A stretch of DNA of 59,530 nt from an uncultured Alphaproteobacteria bacterium (GTDB lineage Bacteria; Pseudomonadota; Alphaproteobacteria; Caulobacterales; Caulobacteraceae): NCBI GenBank assembly GCA_937920085.1, contig CALETE010000067.1, forward strand, positions 1-59,530, in the 5' to 3' direction. The position numbers were made by a program, and so were the translations under genes. This document shows, in pieces, positions 1 to 7,690 of this stretch. The first letter of the stretch is position 1; each line of letters begins with the position of its first letter. Under the pieces are notes generated by a model. It had not been told where the DNA came from and ran no database searches. It saw only the letters and a program-made list of their open reading frames with translations.

Positions 1-120
1 CCCATCGGCGGCCCAATGCCGTCATGAGCGCGGCGCGTTACACCCTTTCTGAGGCGGGTTCAATCGTCTGCCTGCATCAGGCGACTTGCACTTGTCACGG
101 TCTCGCGCCACATCTTGCCC

Positions 121-693
121 ATGTTCATTCAAACTGAAGCCACCCCCAATCCGGAAGTCCTGAAATTTCTGCCCGGCCGCGACGTGCTCGCCGACGGTAG
201 CCGGGATTTTCGCACCCCCGACCAAGCATCGGTTTCACCCCTGGCAGCTGAGATTTTCCAGATCGACGGCGTTGTGCGGGTTTTCTTCGGCGCAGACTTT
301 GTCACGGTGGGAAAAGACCCTGATGTGGATTGGTCCCATGTAAAGGCGCCGATCCTGGCGGCCATTATGGATCACTTCACCTCCGGCAAGGCCTTGTTTG
401 ACGATGAGGGCCAGGAGAGCAGTGGTCACGATGATGATGTCTATGAGGGTGAAACCGCCCAGGTGGTCGCCGAGATCAAAGACTTACTAGACACCCGTAT
501 CCGGCCAGCCGTAGCTCAGGATGGCGGGGACATCCTTTTCAACCGTTTCGAGCCCGACACCGGGGTGGTCTGGCTGCACATGCGAGGTGCCTGCTCAGGG
601 TGTCCGTCGTCGTCCGCCACCCTCAAGGCTGGCGTCGAAAACATGCTCAAGCACTATGTCCCCGAAGTGACCCGGGTCGAACAGGCACTTTAA
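121..693 (+). CDS. nfu: NifU/Nfu-type Fe-S cluster scaffold/carrier protein
   Basis: A 190-residue protein with the two-domain Nfu layout. It has an N-terminal Nfu domain (opening MFIQTEATPNP, about residues 1-85) and a C-terminal NifU-like domain (about 110-190) carrying the cluster-binding CxxC, Cys158 and Cys161, in the context RGACSGCPSS. Nfu proteins carry assembled 4Fe-4S clusters to target enzymes in the cytoplasm; MiaB and QueG, encoded downstream, are both Fe-S enzymes. I chose ATG 121 because it gives the family N-terminus; a TTG two codons earlier is also in frame. The 120 bp to the left hold no gene I can identify; one frame is open to a stop at 25-27 and could be the tail of an upstream gene. 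Confidence 0.93.
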   Translation: MFIQTEATPNPEVLKFLPGRDVLADGSRDFRTPDQASVSPLAAEIFQIDGVVRVFFGADFVTVGKDPDVDWSHVKAPILAAIMDHFTSGKALFDDEGQESSGHDDDVYEGETAQVVAEIKDLLDTRIRPAVAQDGGDILFNRFEPDTGVVWLHMRGACSGCPSSSATLKAGVENMLKHYVPEVTRVEQAL

Positions 694-727
694 GGCCGCA
701 TAGGAATAGGCGCTTTTGCCGAGGGCG

Positions 728-777
728 AGAGCATGTTTGGATCCGATAACCGGTTCCCACTTATGGGAACATGCTCT
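728..777. repeat. Palindromic intergenic element between nfu and tsaB
   Basis: A 50-bp element with perfect 10-bp terminal inverted arms (728-737 AGAGCATGTT and 768-777 AACATGCTCT) around a core containing AACCGGTTCCCACTT. Alphaproteobacterial genomes carry families of short intergenic palindromes that begin GAGCATG and contain a GGTTCCCA-like core, so this looks like one member. I noticed no second copy in the window. It could fold as an RNA hairpin in the nfu-tsaB transcript; it has no U-tract, so it is unlikely to be a simple terminator. Confidence 0.6.
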
Positions 778-791
778 AGGGCCGGTCGGTT

Positions 792-1442
792 ATGATCATT
801 CTGGCCCTCGACACCTGTCTGTCAGCCTGCTCCACGGCCCTGCTGCGCGACGATGTGGTCCTAGCGCGGCGGGTTGAGGTTATGGCGCGGGGCCATCAGG
901 AGCGCCTCGCAGGTCTTGTCGCCGAGACCCTGGCTGAGGCGGGGCTGGCTTTTAGCGACCTCAATCGAATTGCGGTGACGGTTGGGCCGGGGTCTTTCAC
1001 GGGACTTCGGGTTGGGTTGGCCTTTGCCAAGGGGCTGGGTTCGGCCCTTGGCCTGCCGGTGATCGGTATTGGAACCCTTGAGGCCATGGCCGCGGCCTTG
1101 AAGACAAGGCCTGGTCTTGTGGCGGTGGCCCTCGAGGCCAAGCGCGGCCAAGTCTATTTTCAGGCCTTTGAGCAGGGCCAGGCGCTGACAGGGCCTGCCG
1201 GTATGAATATCGATGCCGCCGGTGCCCTTTTAATCGAACTTTCGAAGACCGGTCTCGTAACCCTGGTGGGGTCAGGGGTGGATCACCTTGGCGCCCTGAC
1301 ACCGGGCGCGGAGGTTATATCCTCGGACCTCGTCGACCCCGTGCACGTGGCGCTGTTGGCGGCGGGGCGGGGGGCATCTCCGCCCCGGCCCCTCTATCTG
1401 CGCGCGCCAGATGCGAAATTGCCCGGCGGCCTTGATCCATGA
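792..1442 (+). CDS. tsaB: tRNA t6A37 biosynthesis protein TsaB
   Basis: A 216-residue ASKHA-fold protein that begins MIILALDTCLSACSTALL and carries the VGPGSFTGLRVG segment (about residues 64-75) typical of TsaB. TsaB is the non-catalytic partner of TsaD and TsaE in making threonylcarbamoyladenosine at position 37 of ANN-decoding tRNAs. The stop overlaps the rimI start by 4 bp (ATGA at 1439-1442), so the two are probably translationally coupled; tsaB-rimI pairing is common in bacteria. Length fits the short alphaproteobacterial form. Confidence 0.94.
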   Translation: MIILALDTCLSACSTALLRDDVVLARRVEVMARGHQERLAGLVAETLAEAGLAFSDLNRIAVTVGPGSFTGLRVGLAFAKGLGSALGLPVIGIGTLEAMAAALKTRPGLVAVALEAKRGQVYFQAFEQGQALTGPAGMNIDAAGALLIELSKTGLVTLVGSGVDHLGALTPGAEVISSDLVDPVHVALLAAGRGASPPRPLYLRAPDAKLPGGLDP

Positions 1443-1885
1443 TTGTTCGACCCGCCACAGAGGCAGATCTAGAAACCCTGGCGCAACTGCACAACCTGGC
1501 CTTCACCCCTGGCTGGGATGCTGAAGAAATCGCCGATCTAGGGTCAGGCCCTGGGGGCTTTGCCCTGATCGCTGAAGACCCGGACCCCTGCGGCATGATC
1601 CTTTGGCGGACGGCGGTGGGGGAGGCTGAGATCTACACCATTGCCGTTGACCCGGCGGTGCGCCAGCGGGGGGTCGGTCGGGCACTTGTGGAGGCCGCCA
1701 TGATCCAGGCGCGCAAGGACGGGGCCGACAAAGTCTTTCTAGAGGTGTCTGTAGAGAACATTGGGGCCCTGGCCCTCTATGGGGCGACGGGCTTTGTAAG
1801 GGTCGGTCTAAGGCGTGGCTATTACACAACGGGCCATGAAACGCCGATTGATGCTGTGATTATGCGTCGCGACCTTAACACGTGA
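1439..1885 (+). CDS. rimI: GNAT N-acetyltransferase, RimI-like (ribosomal protein S18 alanine N-acetyltransferase)
   Basis: A 148-residue GNAT-fold protein. The acetyl-CoA pyrophosphate-binding loop is RQRGVGRAL (about residues 78-86), preceded by the beta-4 strand IYTIAVDP, and the C-terminal YGATGFVRVGLRRGYY block is typical of RimI. RimI acetylates the N-terminal alanine of ribosomal protein S18. The 4-bp overlap with tsaB and the conserved tsaB-rimI neighbourhood support the assignment over a generic acetyltransferase. Confidence 0.9.
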   Translation: MIVRPATEADLETLAQLHNLAFTPGWDAEEIADLGSGPGGFALIAEDPDPCGMILWRTAVGEAEIYTIAVDPAVRQRGVGRALVEAAMIQARKDGADKVFLEVSVENIGALALYGATGFVRVGLRRGYYTTGHETPIDAVIMRRDLNT

Positions 1886-1932
1886 GCCATCTCACCCTAT
1901 TCTGAGGGCGAATTGGCGTTTGGGGGCCTTAG

Positions 1933-2340
1933 GTGGACCGTATCGAGAACCTTTGTATCGAGAAGGGCATGCGTATGACTGAGCAGCGGCGGGTGATCGC
2001 CCGCGTGCTCTCAGAGTCGGCGGACCATCCCGATGTGGAAGAACTGTTCCGACGGGCCCATGCCGTTGATCCTCACATTTCTATCGCCACCGTCTATCGG
2101 ACCGTCCGTCTGTTCGAAGAGGCCGGTATTGTCGCCCGTCACGATTTCCGCGATGGCCGGTCGCGCTATGAAGAGGCGACGGAGAGCCATCATGATCATC
2201 TCATCGATCTTAAGACCGGAAAGGTGATTGAGTTTGTGGACGCCGAAATCGAAGCCCTGCAGGAGGCGATTGCGCGCAAGCTGGGGTACCGGCTCGTGGA
2301 TCACCGACTCGAGCTCTACGGGGTTCCCCTTGAAGATTAA
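1933..2340 (+). CDS. fur: Fur family ferric uptake regulator
   Basis: A 135-residue Fur-family repressor. The winged-helix N-terminal half includes the DNA-recognition helix ISIATVYRTVRLFEEAGIV (about residues 49-67), and the dimerisation half has the metal-site HHDH (residues 86-89) and E100. Fur represses iron-uptake genes when loaded with Fe2+. Translation starts at GTG 1933, preceded by a GGGGG stretch; the start gives the family N-terminus with MRMTEQRRVI at residue 13. The only cysteine is C8: the CxxC pairs that hold a structural zinc in E. coli Fur are absent, as in several alphaproteobacterial Fur proteins. It is transcribed after rimI (47-bp gap) and before miaB. Confidence 0.93.
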   Translation: MDRIENLCIEKGMRMTEQRRVIARVLSESADHPDVEELFRRAHAVDPHISIATVYRTVRLFEEAGIVARHDFRDGRSRYEEATESHHDHLIDLKTGKVIEFVDAEIEALQEAIARKLGYRLVDHRLELYGVPLED

Positions 2341-2381
2341 GGGCGGTTGCGCCCCAGGCCTGAGCACCCCATAACCCGAAA

Positions 2382-3716
2382 ATGACCGGCCCCCTGAAGC
2401 GCCTCTACATCAAGACCTATGGCTGTCAGATGAATGTCTATGACAGCGAGCGCATGACCGATGTGCTGACGCCCCTTGGCTATGGGGTCACAGACAGTCC
2501 GATCGGTGCTGATCTGGTGGTCCTGAACACCTGCCATATTCGCGAGAAGGCCACGGAAAAGGTCTATTCCGAGCTCGGCCTGATCAAGGAGATGAAACAG
2601 GAAAAGGCGCTGACCGGCCAAGCCATGACCGTCGTGGTGGCGGGGTGCGTCGCCCAGGCTGAGGGTGCTGAAATCATGCGCCGCCAGCCGGCGGTGGATC
2701 TCGTGGTCGGGCCCCAGGCCTATCATCAGCTGCCTGAGCTTATTGCCCGGACTCACAGGTCGCGGGGGGAGCGCCTCGCCGCAGACTTCGCTGCCGACGC
2801 AAAGTTTGACGCCCTGTCCTCTGAGCGCCACCCCACCGGGGTCACGGCCTTTCTGACTGTGCAGGAGGGTTGCGACAAGTTCTGCACCTTCTGTGTGGTG
2901 CCCTACACCCGCGGCGCAGAATGGTCTCGTCCCGAAGAGACCATATTGGCCGAGGCGCGATCCCTGGCCGCGCAGGGGGTGCGGGAAGTCACCCTGCTGG
3001 GTCAAAACGTCAATGCCTATACCGGCGGTCTTGCCAAACTGGTCCGCGCCCTGGCGAAGATCGAGGGCTTGGATCGTATCCGCTATATGACCAGTCATCC
3101 CAAGGACATGGACGATGACCTGATCGCCGCCCATGGTGAGATTCAAGAGCTGATGCCCTACCTGCACCTGCCGGTGCAGTCGGGATCTGACAAGATTCTG
3201 AAGGCCATGAACCGGGCTCACACGGCGGCCAGCTATCTGAAGACCCTGGAGCGGGTCCGCGCAGCCCGACCTGATATCGCCCTGTCTGGGGATTTCATTG
3301 TGGGCTTCCCGGGGGAGCGGGAGTCGGACTTTCAGGCGACCTTGGACCTTGTTCAGGAGGTCGGCCACGCCGCGGCCTTCAGCTTCAAGTATTCCCCCCG
3401 CCCTGGCACCCCGGCCGCGGCCATGCCTGGGCAGGTGGCCGAGGCGGTGAAGGATGAGCGTCTGGCCCGGCTAAACGCCCTTTTGGATGACCAACAGAAG
3501 GCCTTTAACGCCGCGCAGGTGGGCAAGACCCTACCGGTTTTGTTTGAAAAGCCCGGTCGTCATCCAGGTCAGTTGTCAGGGCGCAGTCCCTATCTCCAAG
3601 CCGTTCACTGCGAAGGCCCCGCCGACTTGATTGGTCAAATCGTGCCCGTCAGCATCACCAGCGCCGCAAAGATGAGTCTTGCCGGACAGGTCATCTCAGC
3701 CCCGGCCTTGTCATGA
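2382..3716 (+). CDS. miaB: tRNA-2-methylthio-N6-dimethylallyladenosine synthase MiaB
   Basis: A 444-residue radical-SAM methylthiotransferase with all three domains. The N-terminal UPF0004 domain holds the auxiliary-cluster cysteines C15, C51 and C89; the radical SAM core has the CxxxCxxC motif C164/C168/C171 (GCDKFCTFC); and a C-terminal TRAM domain (about 375-440) is present. MiaB adds methylthio groups to i6A37 of tRNAs reading UNN codons. The stop overlaps the phoH ATG by 4 bp (3713-3716). All six Fe-S ligands are present, so it should be active and depends on cluster delivery. Confidence 0.97.
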   Translation: MTGPLKRLYIKTYGCQMNVYDSERMTDVLTPLGYGVTDSPIGADLVVLNTCHIREKATEKVYSELGLIKEMKQEKALTGQAMTVVVAGCVAQAEGAEIMRRQPAVDLVVGPQAYHQLPELIARTHRSRGERLAADFAADAKFDALSSERHPTGVTAFLTVQEGCDKFCTFCVVPYTRGAEWSRPEETILAEARSLAAQGVREVTLLGQNVNAYTGGLAKLVRALAKIEGLDRIRYMTSHPKDMDDDLIAAHGEIQELMPYLHLPVQSGSDKILKAMNRAHTAASYLKTLERVRAARPDIALSGDFIVGFPGERESDFQATLDLVQEVGHAAAFSFKYSPRPGTPAAAMPGQVAEAVKDERLARLNALLDDQQKAFNAAQVGKTLPVLFEKPGRHPGQLSGRSPYLQAVHCEGPADLIGQIVPVSITSAAKMSLAGQVISAPALS

Positions 3717-4666
3717 ACAAGACCTCCGAGTTCATCCCCCTGTCTGACGATGCTGCCCGTGCGGTCGCGGGTTTGGCCAATCGCCACGCCGCCCTGCTGG
3801 AAGATGCCTTCGATGTCCTGATCGAGACACCCGGTGGCGGCATTACCCTCGATGGCGACTCCAAGGGCCGGACGTCTGCCAAGCGCGTGGTGCAGTCCTT
3901 GGCCGATCGTGCCGACAAGGGTCACGAAGTTACCGAGGCCGATGTGCGCGTTGCCATCGGGCAGGTGCGAGTCGGACGCGGCTCGGCCCCCGGTGCCTTG
4001 CCTTCCGGGCGACGGGGGCAGGTCGCCCCCAAGACCCCCGCCCAGGCACGCTATCTGGAGTCTATGGGGCGCTGTGAGCTGGTCTTTGGGCTCGGTCCGG
4101 CCGGTACGGGCAAGACCTTCCTGGCCGTCGCCCATGGGGCTGGCATGCTTTTGCGGGGCGAGGTGGATCGCCTGATCGTCAGTCGCCCGGCCGTGGAAGC
4201 CGGCGAGCGCTTAGGATTTCTCCCCGGTGACCTGTCTGAAAAGGTCGATCCCTATATGGCCCCAGTCTGGGAGGCCCTGACCGACATTCTCGGGGTCGAC
4301 CAACTGCGGCGGCGGCGGGAAAAGGGTGAGATCGAGCTTGCCCCCATTGCCTTCATGCGCGGCCGCACCCTGGCCCACGCCTTCGTGATTGTCGACGAGG
4401 CGCAAAATTGCTCGCGTCTTCAGATGAAGATGGTTCTCACCCGCCTGGGCGAAGGCGCTCACATGGTGGTGACCGGAGACCCCAGCCAGGTCGACCTTCC
4501 CCGGGTGGATGATTCTGGACTGGCCCACGCCGTGGGTCTGCTGGATGGGGTTGAGGGGGTTGGCGTCAGTCGCTTCACGGCGGGGGATGTTGTGCGTCAT
4601 CCGATGGTCGAGCGGATTGTGCGGGCCTATGAGGCTGACGCCGCCAATCGCGGGCGGCCTGCTTGA
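3713..4666 (+). CDS. phoH: PhoH-like ATPase (PhoL/YbeZ type)
   Basis: A 317-residue PhoH-family P-loop protein. Walker A is GPAGTGKT at residues 128-135, and Walker B VDEAQ at 227-231. The N-terminal 110 residues form the RNA-binding-like extension seen in the YbeZ branch. YbeZ-type PhoH proteins act with YbeY in rRNA processing and ribosome quality control, and ybeY is the next gene with a 4-bp overlap, which supports that role over the phosphate-regulated PhoH of E. coli. The exact biochemical activity (ATPase, possibly helicase) is known only for some family members. Confidence 0.93.
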   Translation: MNKTSEFIPLSDDAARAVAGLANRHAALLEDAFDVLIETPGGGITLDGDSKGRTSAKRVVQSLADRADKGHEVTEADVRVAIGQVRVGRGSAPGALPSGRRGQVAPKTPAQARYLESMGRCELVFGLGPAGTGKTFLAVAHGAGMLLRGEVDRLIVSRPAVEAGERLGFLPGDLSEKVDPYMAPVWEALTDILGVDQLRRRREKGEIELAPIAFMRGRTLAHAFVIVDEAQNCSRLQMKMVLTRLGEGAHMVVTGDPSQVDLPRVDDSGLAHAVGLLDGVEGVGVSRFTAGDVVRHPMVERIVRAYEADAANRGRPA

Positions 4667-5115
4667 ACGACATTGATATCGAAGTCGAGGATGAGGCCTG
4701 GCTCGAGGCCTTGCCCGACGTAGAGCCCCTTAGCCGTGCAGCTGCACAAATGGCCCTGTCCCATGCTGATTTTGATGGCAAGGTCGTGGTCCTGCTGACC
4801 AATGATGAGGAGGTTTTTGACCTCAATCTTCGGTTTCGCAAGCAAGCCAAACCCACAAACGTCCTGTCCTTTCCCGCTCCGCTCAATCCCGAAACCCATC
4901 TCGGTGATGTGGCCCTCGCCTTTGGGGTCTGTGCACGCGAGGCTCTGGCCCAAGGCAAGCCCCTTGGCCATCACCTGCAGCATCTCGTGGCCCATGGCGT
5001 CTTGCATCTTGTGGGCTATGATCATGAGCAGGAAGATGAGGCCCGGGAGATGGAGGGCCTCGAACGCGAGATCCTGGCGGACCTAGGGGTCCCAGACCCC
5101 TACGACGCCGATTGA
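4663..5115 (+). CDS. ybeY: Endoribonuclease YbeY (16S rRNA 3' maturation factor)
   Basis: A 150-residue UPF0054 metalloprotein with the invariant zinc motif HGVLHLVGYDH: His111, His115 and His121. YbeY takes part in 16S rRNA 3'-end maturation and 70S quality control. The start is TTG 4663, which overlaps the phoH stop (TTGA, 4663-4666). No ATG fits upstream without a large overlap, so this rare start is probably real and couples ybeY to phoH. It is followed 7 bp later by the CorC-like gene, the standard ybeZ-ybeY-ybeX order. Confidence 0.95.
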   Translation: MNDIDIEVEDEAWLEALPDVEPLSRAAAQMALSHADFDGKVVVLLTNDEEVFDLNLRFRKQAKPTNVLSFPAPLNPETHLGDVALAFGVCAREALAQGKPLGHHLQHLVAHGVLHLVGYDHEQEDEAREMEGLEREILADLGVPDPYDAD

Positions 5116-5122
5116 GGAGATA

Positions 5123-6004
5123 ATGGCCAGTCACGATGAGTCAGAACGTCCGACCGCCCCGGGAAAAGGCCTGATGGGCCTGATCCGAAGGTGGATGGGC
5201 GCCCCGGATCTAGAGCCGGTGACAGAGGCTGAGGCCCTGGCAGAGTCGATCGGCGGCCGATTGGTAGATCAGGCCCAGGCCTTTCAGACCCTGCGAGTCG
5301 AAGATGTCATGACCCCCCGGGCCGACATTGTCGCTGTGGAACTGGACACACCGTTTCAAGGGTTGGTTCAGAGGTTCATCGAGGCCGAACATTCCCGCAT
5401 GCCGATTTTCCGCGACACCCTCGATGACCCCGTGGGTGTCGTGCACGTCAAGGACGTGTTCAAGCTGATGGCAGGGCCCGCCAAGGGAAAGACCAAGAAG
5501 CCTGAACCGGAGGATCTGGTCCTGCAAAAGCTGCGTCGGGACGCGCTCTATGTGCCGGCCTCAATGCGCGCTGCCGATCTGATGCTGCGCATGCAGAGCA
5601 CCAGAACCCATATGGCCTTGGTCATCGATGAATTTGGCGGCACGGACGGCCTGGTGACCCTAGAAGATCTCGTCGAGGCGGTGGTCGGCGAGATTGACGA
5701 TGAGCACGACGAAGCCCAGGTCGCCGGGGTGGTTGCGCGGCCAGGGGATATTTTTGAGGCCGATGCCCGCGCCCCCTTGGAAGAACTAGAAGCTGCCGTG
5801 GGGCGCGACCTGGCCCCGGCAGACCTAGACGAAGACATAGATACAATCGGTGGATTGGTCACAGCCCTGGCCGGGCGAGTTCCCCAGCGTGGAGAAGTCA
5901 TCCCCCACCCGGACGGCTATGAGATTCAGATCCTCGATGCCGACCCGCGGCGGGTGAAGCGCGTCCGCTGGCGCAGGACGCCGGAGGTCGCGGCTAAACC
6001 GTGA
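5123..6004 (+). CDS. corC: CBS-domain transporter-associated protein, CorC/YbeX family
   Basis: A 293-residue protein with a tandem CBS pair (about residues 62-185; VEDVMTPRADIVAV opens the first and LVIDEFGGTDGLVTLEDLVE lies in the second) and a C-terminal CorC_HlyC/transporter-associated domain (about 205-285). No membrane helices are visible, so this is the soluble form. YbeX-type proteins are linked to Mg2+/Co2+ homeostasis and, more recently, ribosome metabolism; the ybeZ-ybeY-ybeX-lnt order is conserved. The stop overlaps the lnt GTG by 4 bp (6001-6004). Confidence 0.92.
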   Translation: MASHDESERPTAPGKGLMGLIRRWMGAPDLEPVTEAEALAESIGGRLVDQAQAFQTLRVEDVMTPRADIVAVELDTPFQGLVQRFIEAEHSRMPIFRDTLDDPVGVVHVKDVFKLMAGPAKGKTKKPEPEDLVLQKLRRDALYVPASMRAADLMLRMQSTRTHMALVIDEFGGTDGLVTLEDLVEAVVGEIDDEHDEAQVAGVVARPGDIFEADARAPLEELEAAVGRDLAPADLDEDIDTIGGLVTALAGRVPQRGEVIPHPDGYEIQILDADPRRVKRVRWRRTPEVAAKP

Positions 6005-7605
6005 GTGTGTCACCCCGGCAGTCTGCAGGTCTCGCCCTGGCGGCAGGCATTTTCGCGGCCCTTGCCTTCCCACCCTTTGGCCTGCTGCCGGGCATGGCGG
6101 GCTATGGCTTGCTGCTATGGTTGCTCAGTCGCGAGGCAGACATTCCCGCCCGTCGGGCCTTCTTTTATGGCTGGCTGGCGGGCCTAGGCTATTTCTCAGT
6201 GAGCGTTTGGTGGGTCACGGAAGCCTTCCTGGTCGAGGCTGAAGTCCACGGGTGGATGGCCCCCTTTGCCCTCGTCTTCCTTGCTGGTGGCCTGGCTGTG
6301 TTCTGGGGCTTGGCCTGTCTGGTCTTTGCCAAGGCGAGCCGCGGGGGCTGGACGCGTATCTTCCTCTTTGCCGCCATCCTGTCAGGTTTTGAATGGCTGA
6401 GGGGCCATGTCTTGTCTGGCTTCCCCTGGAATCTTCCCGGTGAAACCTGGGCAAGCGGCTCGGCGCCCTCTCAGATCGCTTCGGTGATCGGGGCCTATGG
6501 TTTGAGCTATGTCACCATCGCCCTGGGGGCGGCTCCAGCCCTATGGCCAGAGGCCCGGACCTTGAAAGCTCGGGGTGGTCTTGTGGCGATGGTCGGTCTC
6601 GTCCTGGCCTGCCTCTATGGTTGGGGGACTTATCGCCTTGCCCATGCGCCCGGACCTTCGCCAACGGCACCCTGGGTGCGACTGGTTCAGGCCAATATTG
6701 ATCAGAAGGACAAATGGCGGCCTGAAAATCTCCAGGTCATTTTGAAAACCTACCTCGCCCTGTCTGCCCCTTCGGGGGCGCGAAAGCCTGACATCATCGT
6801 CTGGCCGGAAGGGGCGCTTCCGGCGGTGATTGACGACCTGCTCTATCCTGACAGCCCGTTTCTTTCTGGACTTGGTAAGACCCTTTCCCCGGGCCAGACC
6901 CTGATGATGGGAACCAATCGGGCCAGCCCCACCCTTGAGGGGGGGTATTTGTATTACAACAGCCTGGTCGCCCTGCGTCGGGACTTGGGTGCCCCCATGG
7001 AAGGATTCCGGGTCACAGGGGTCTATGACAAGCATCAGCTTGTGCCTTTCGGGGAATATCTTCCCCTTTCCCCCCTGGTCTCCAAGCTTGGCATAAGGAC
7101 CTTGGTCCATATGCCCCAGGATTTCACCCCGGGTCCGACCCCCGCCCCCCTTGAGCCCTTGGGAATCCCTCCGGTCCAGCCGCTGATTTGCTATGAGGCG
7201 CTCTTTCCGGGTCTATCTGGGAAGGTTGGGGCTCGCCCGGCCTGGTTGCTCAATATCTCCAATGACGCCTGGTTCGGTGCCACCAGCGGGCCCTGGCAGC
7301 ACCTGAATATCGCCGGCTATCGGGCCCTTGAGTCTGGCCTACCCATTGCCCGGGCGACCCCCACGGGGGTGACGACTATGATCGATGCCCTTGGGCGCCC
7401 AGGTACCCGTCTGGGCCTGGGTCAGATGGGGGTGATTGATGCACAATTGCCCCCGGCCCTGCCGCAAACCCTTTACGGCAGGTGGGGCGATCTAAGTCTC
7501 ATGCTGATGATCCTGGGGAGCCTACTTCTGGAGCTTGCCCTGCGCCTGCGCGGAAAAACTAAGGGCTCAGATAGAGAATTGCCGATTCCCAGCGCCGCCG
7601 GATAG
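6001..7605 (+). CDS. lnt: Apolipoprotein N-acyltransferase
   Basis: A 534-residue inner-membrane enzyme with an N-terminal bundle of hydrophobic helices (about residues 8-215), a periplasmic nitrilase-like domain (about 225-490) and a C-terminal helix. The catalytic triad is E270 (VWPEGALP), K344 (YDKHQLVPFGEY) and C397 (ICYEALFP). Lnt adds the third acyl chain to lipoproteins, the last maturation step. It would act on the lipoproteins encoded at 19612-20184 and 47512-48015. The GTG start at 6001 overlaps the corC stop. In many alphaproteobacteria a small HTH regulator lies between lnt and metK; none is present here. Confidence 0.96.
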   Translation: MSVSPRQSAGLALAAGIFAALAFPPFGLLPGMAGYGLLLWLLSREADIPARRAFFYGWLAGLGYFSVSVWWVTEAFLVEAEVHGWMAPFALVFLAGGLAVFWGLACLVFAKASRGGWTRIFLFAAILSGFEWLRGHVLSGFPWNLPGETWASGSAPSQIASVIGAYGLSYVTIALGAAPALWPEARTLKARGGLVAMVGLVLACLYGWGTYRLAHAPGPSPTAPWVRLVQANIDQKDKWRPENLQVILKTYLALSAPSGARKPDIIVWPEGALPAVIDDLLYPDSPFLSGLGKTLSPGQTLMMGTNRASPTLEGGYLYYNSLVALRRDLGAPMEGFRVTGVYDKHQLVPFGEYLPLSPLVSKLGIRTLVHMPQDFTPGPTPAPLEPLGIPPVQPLICYEALFPGLSGKVGARPAWLLNISNDAWFGATSGPWQHLNIAGYRALESGLPIARATPTGVTTMIDALGRPGTRLGLGQMGVIDAQLPPALPQTLYGRWGDLSLMLMILGSLLLELALRLRGKTKGSDRELPIPSAAG

Positions 7606-7637
7606 GATATAAGGACTTCTTTATAGGTTTGCCTCAA

Positions 7638-7672
7638 GCGCAAACGGGACCGCGCTGCCGTGCCCTTTGCGC
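7638..7672 (+). promoter_or_regulatory. Hairpin in the metK leader
   Basis: The lnt-metK gap contains perfect 7-bp inverted arms GCGCAAA (7638-7644) and TTTGCGC (7666-7672), with a 21-nt G/C-rich loop that itself has ACGG (7644-7647) opposite CCGT (7658-7661). CCCTTTT follows the 3' arm, and GCCCTTT is repeated directly at 7662-7668 and 7671-7677. It may be a weak terminator after lnt or a cis-regulatory leader of metK. I tried the SAM-II and SAM/SAH riboswitch cores from memory and saw no convincing match. Confidence 0.4.
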
Positions 7673-7690
7673 CCTTTTCGGAGCCAGATA

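Noticed and set aside
7606..7690. Known SAM-II or SAM/SAH riboswitch before metK
   Set aside because: The conserved core bases I remember for these aptamers are not present; only a generic hairpin can be supported.
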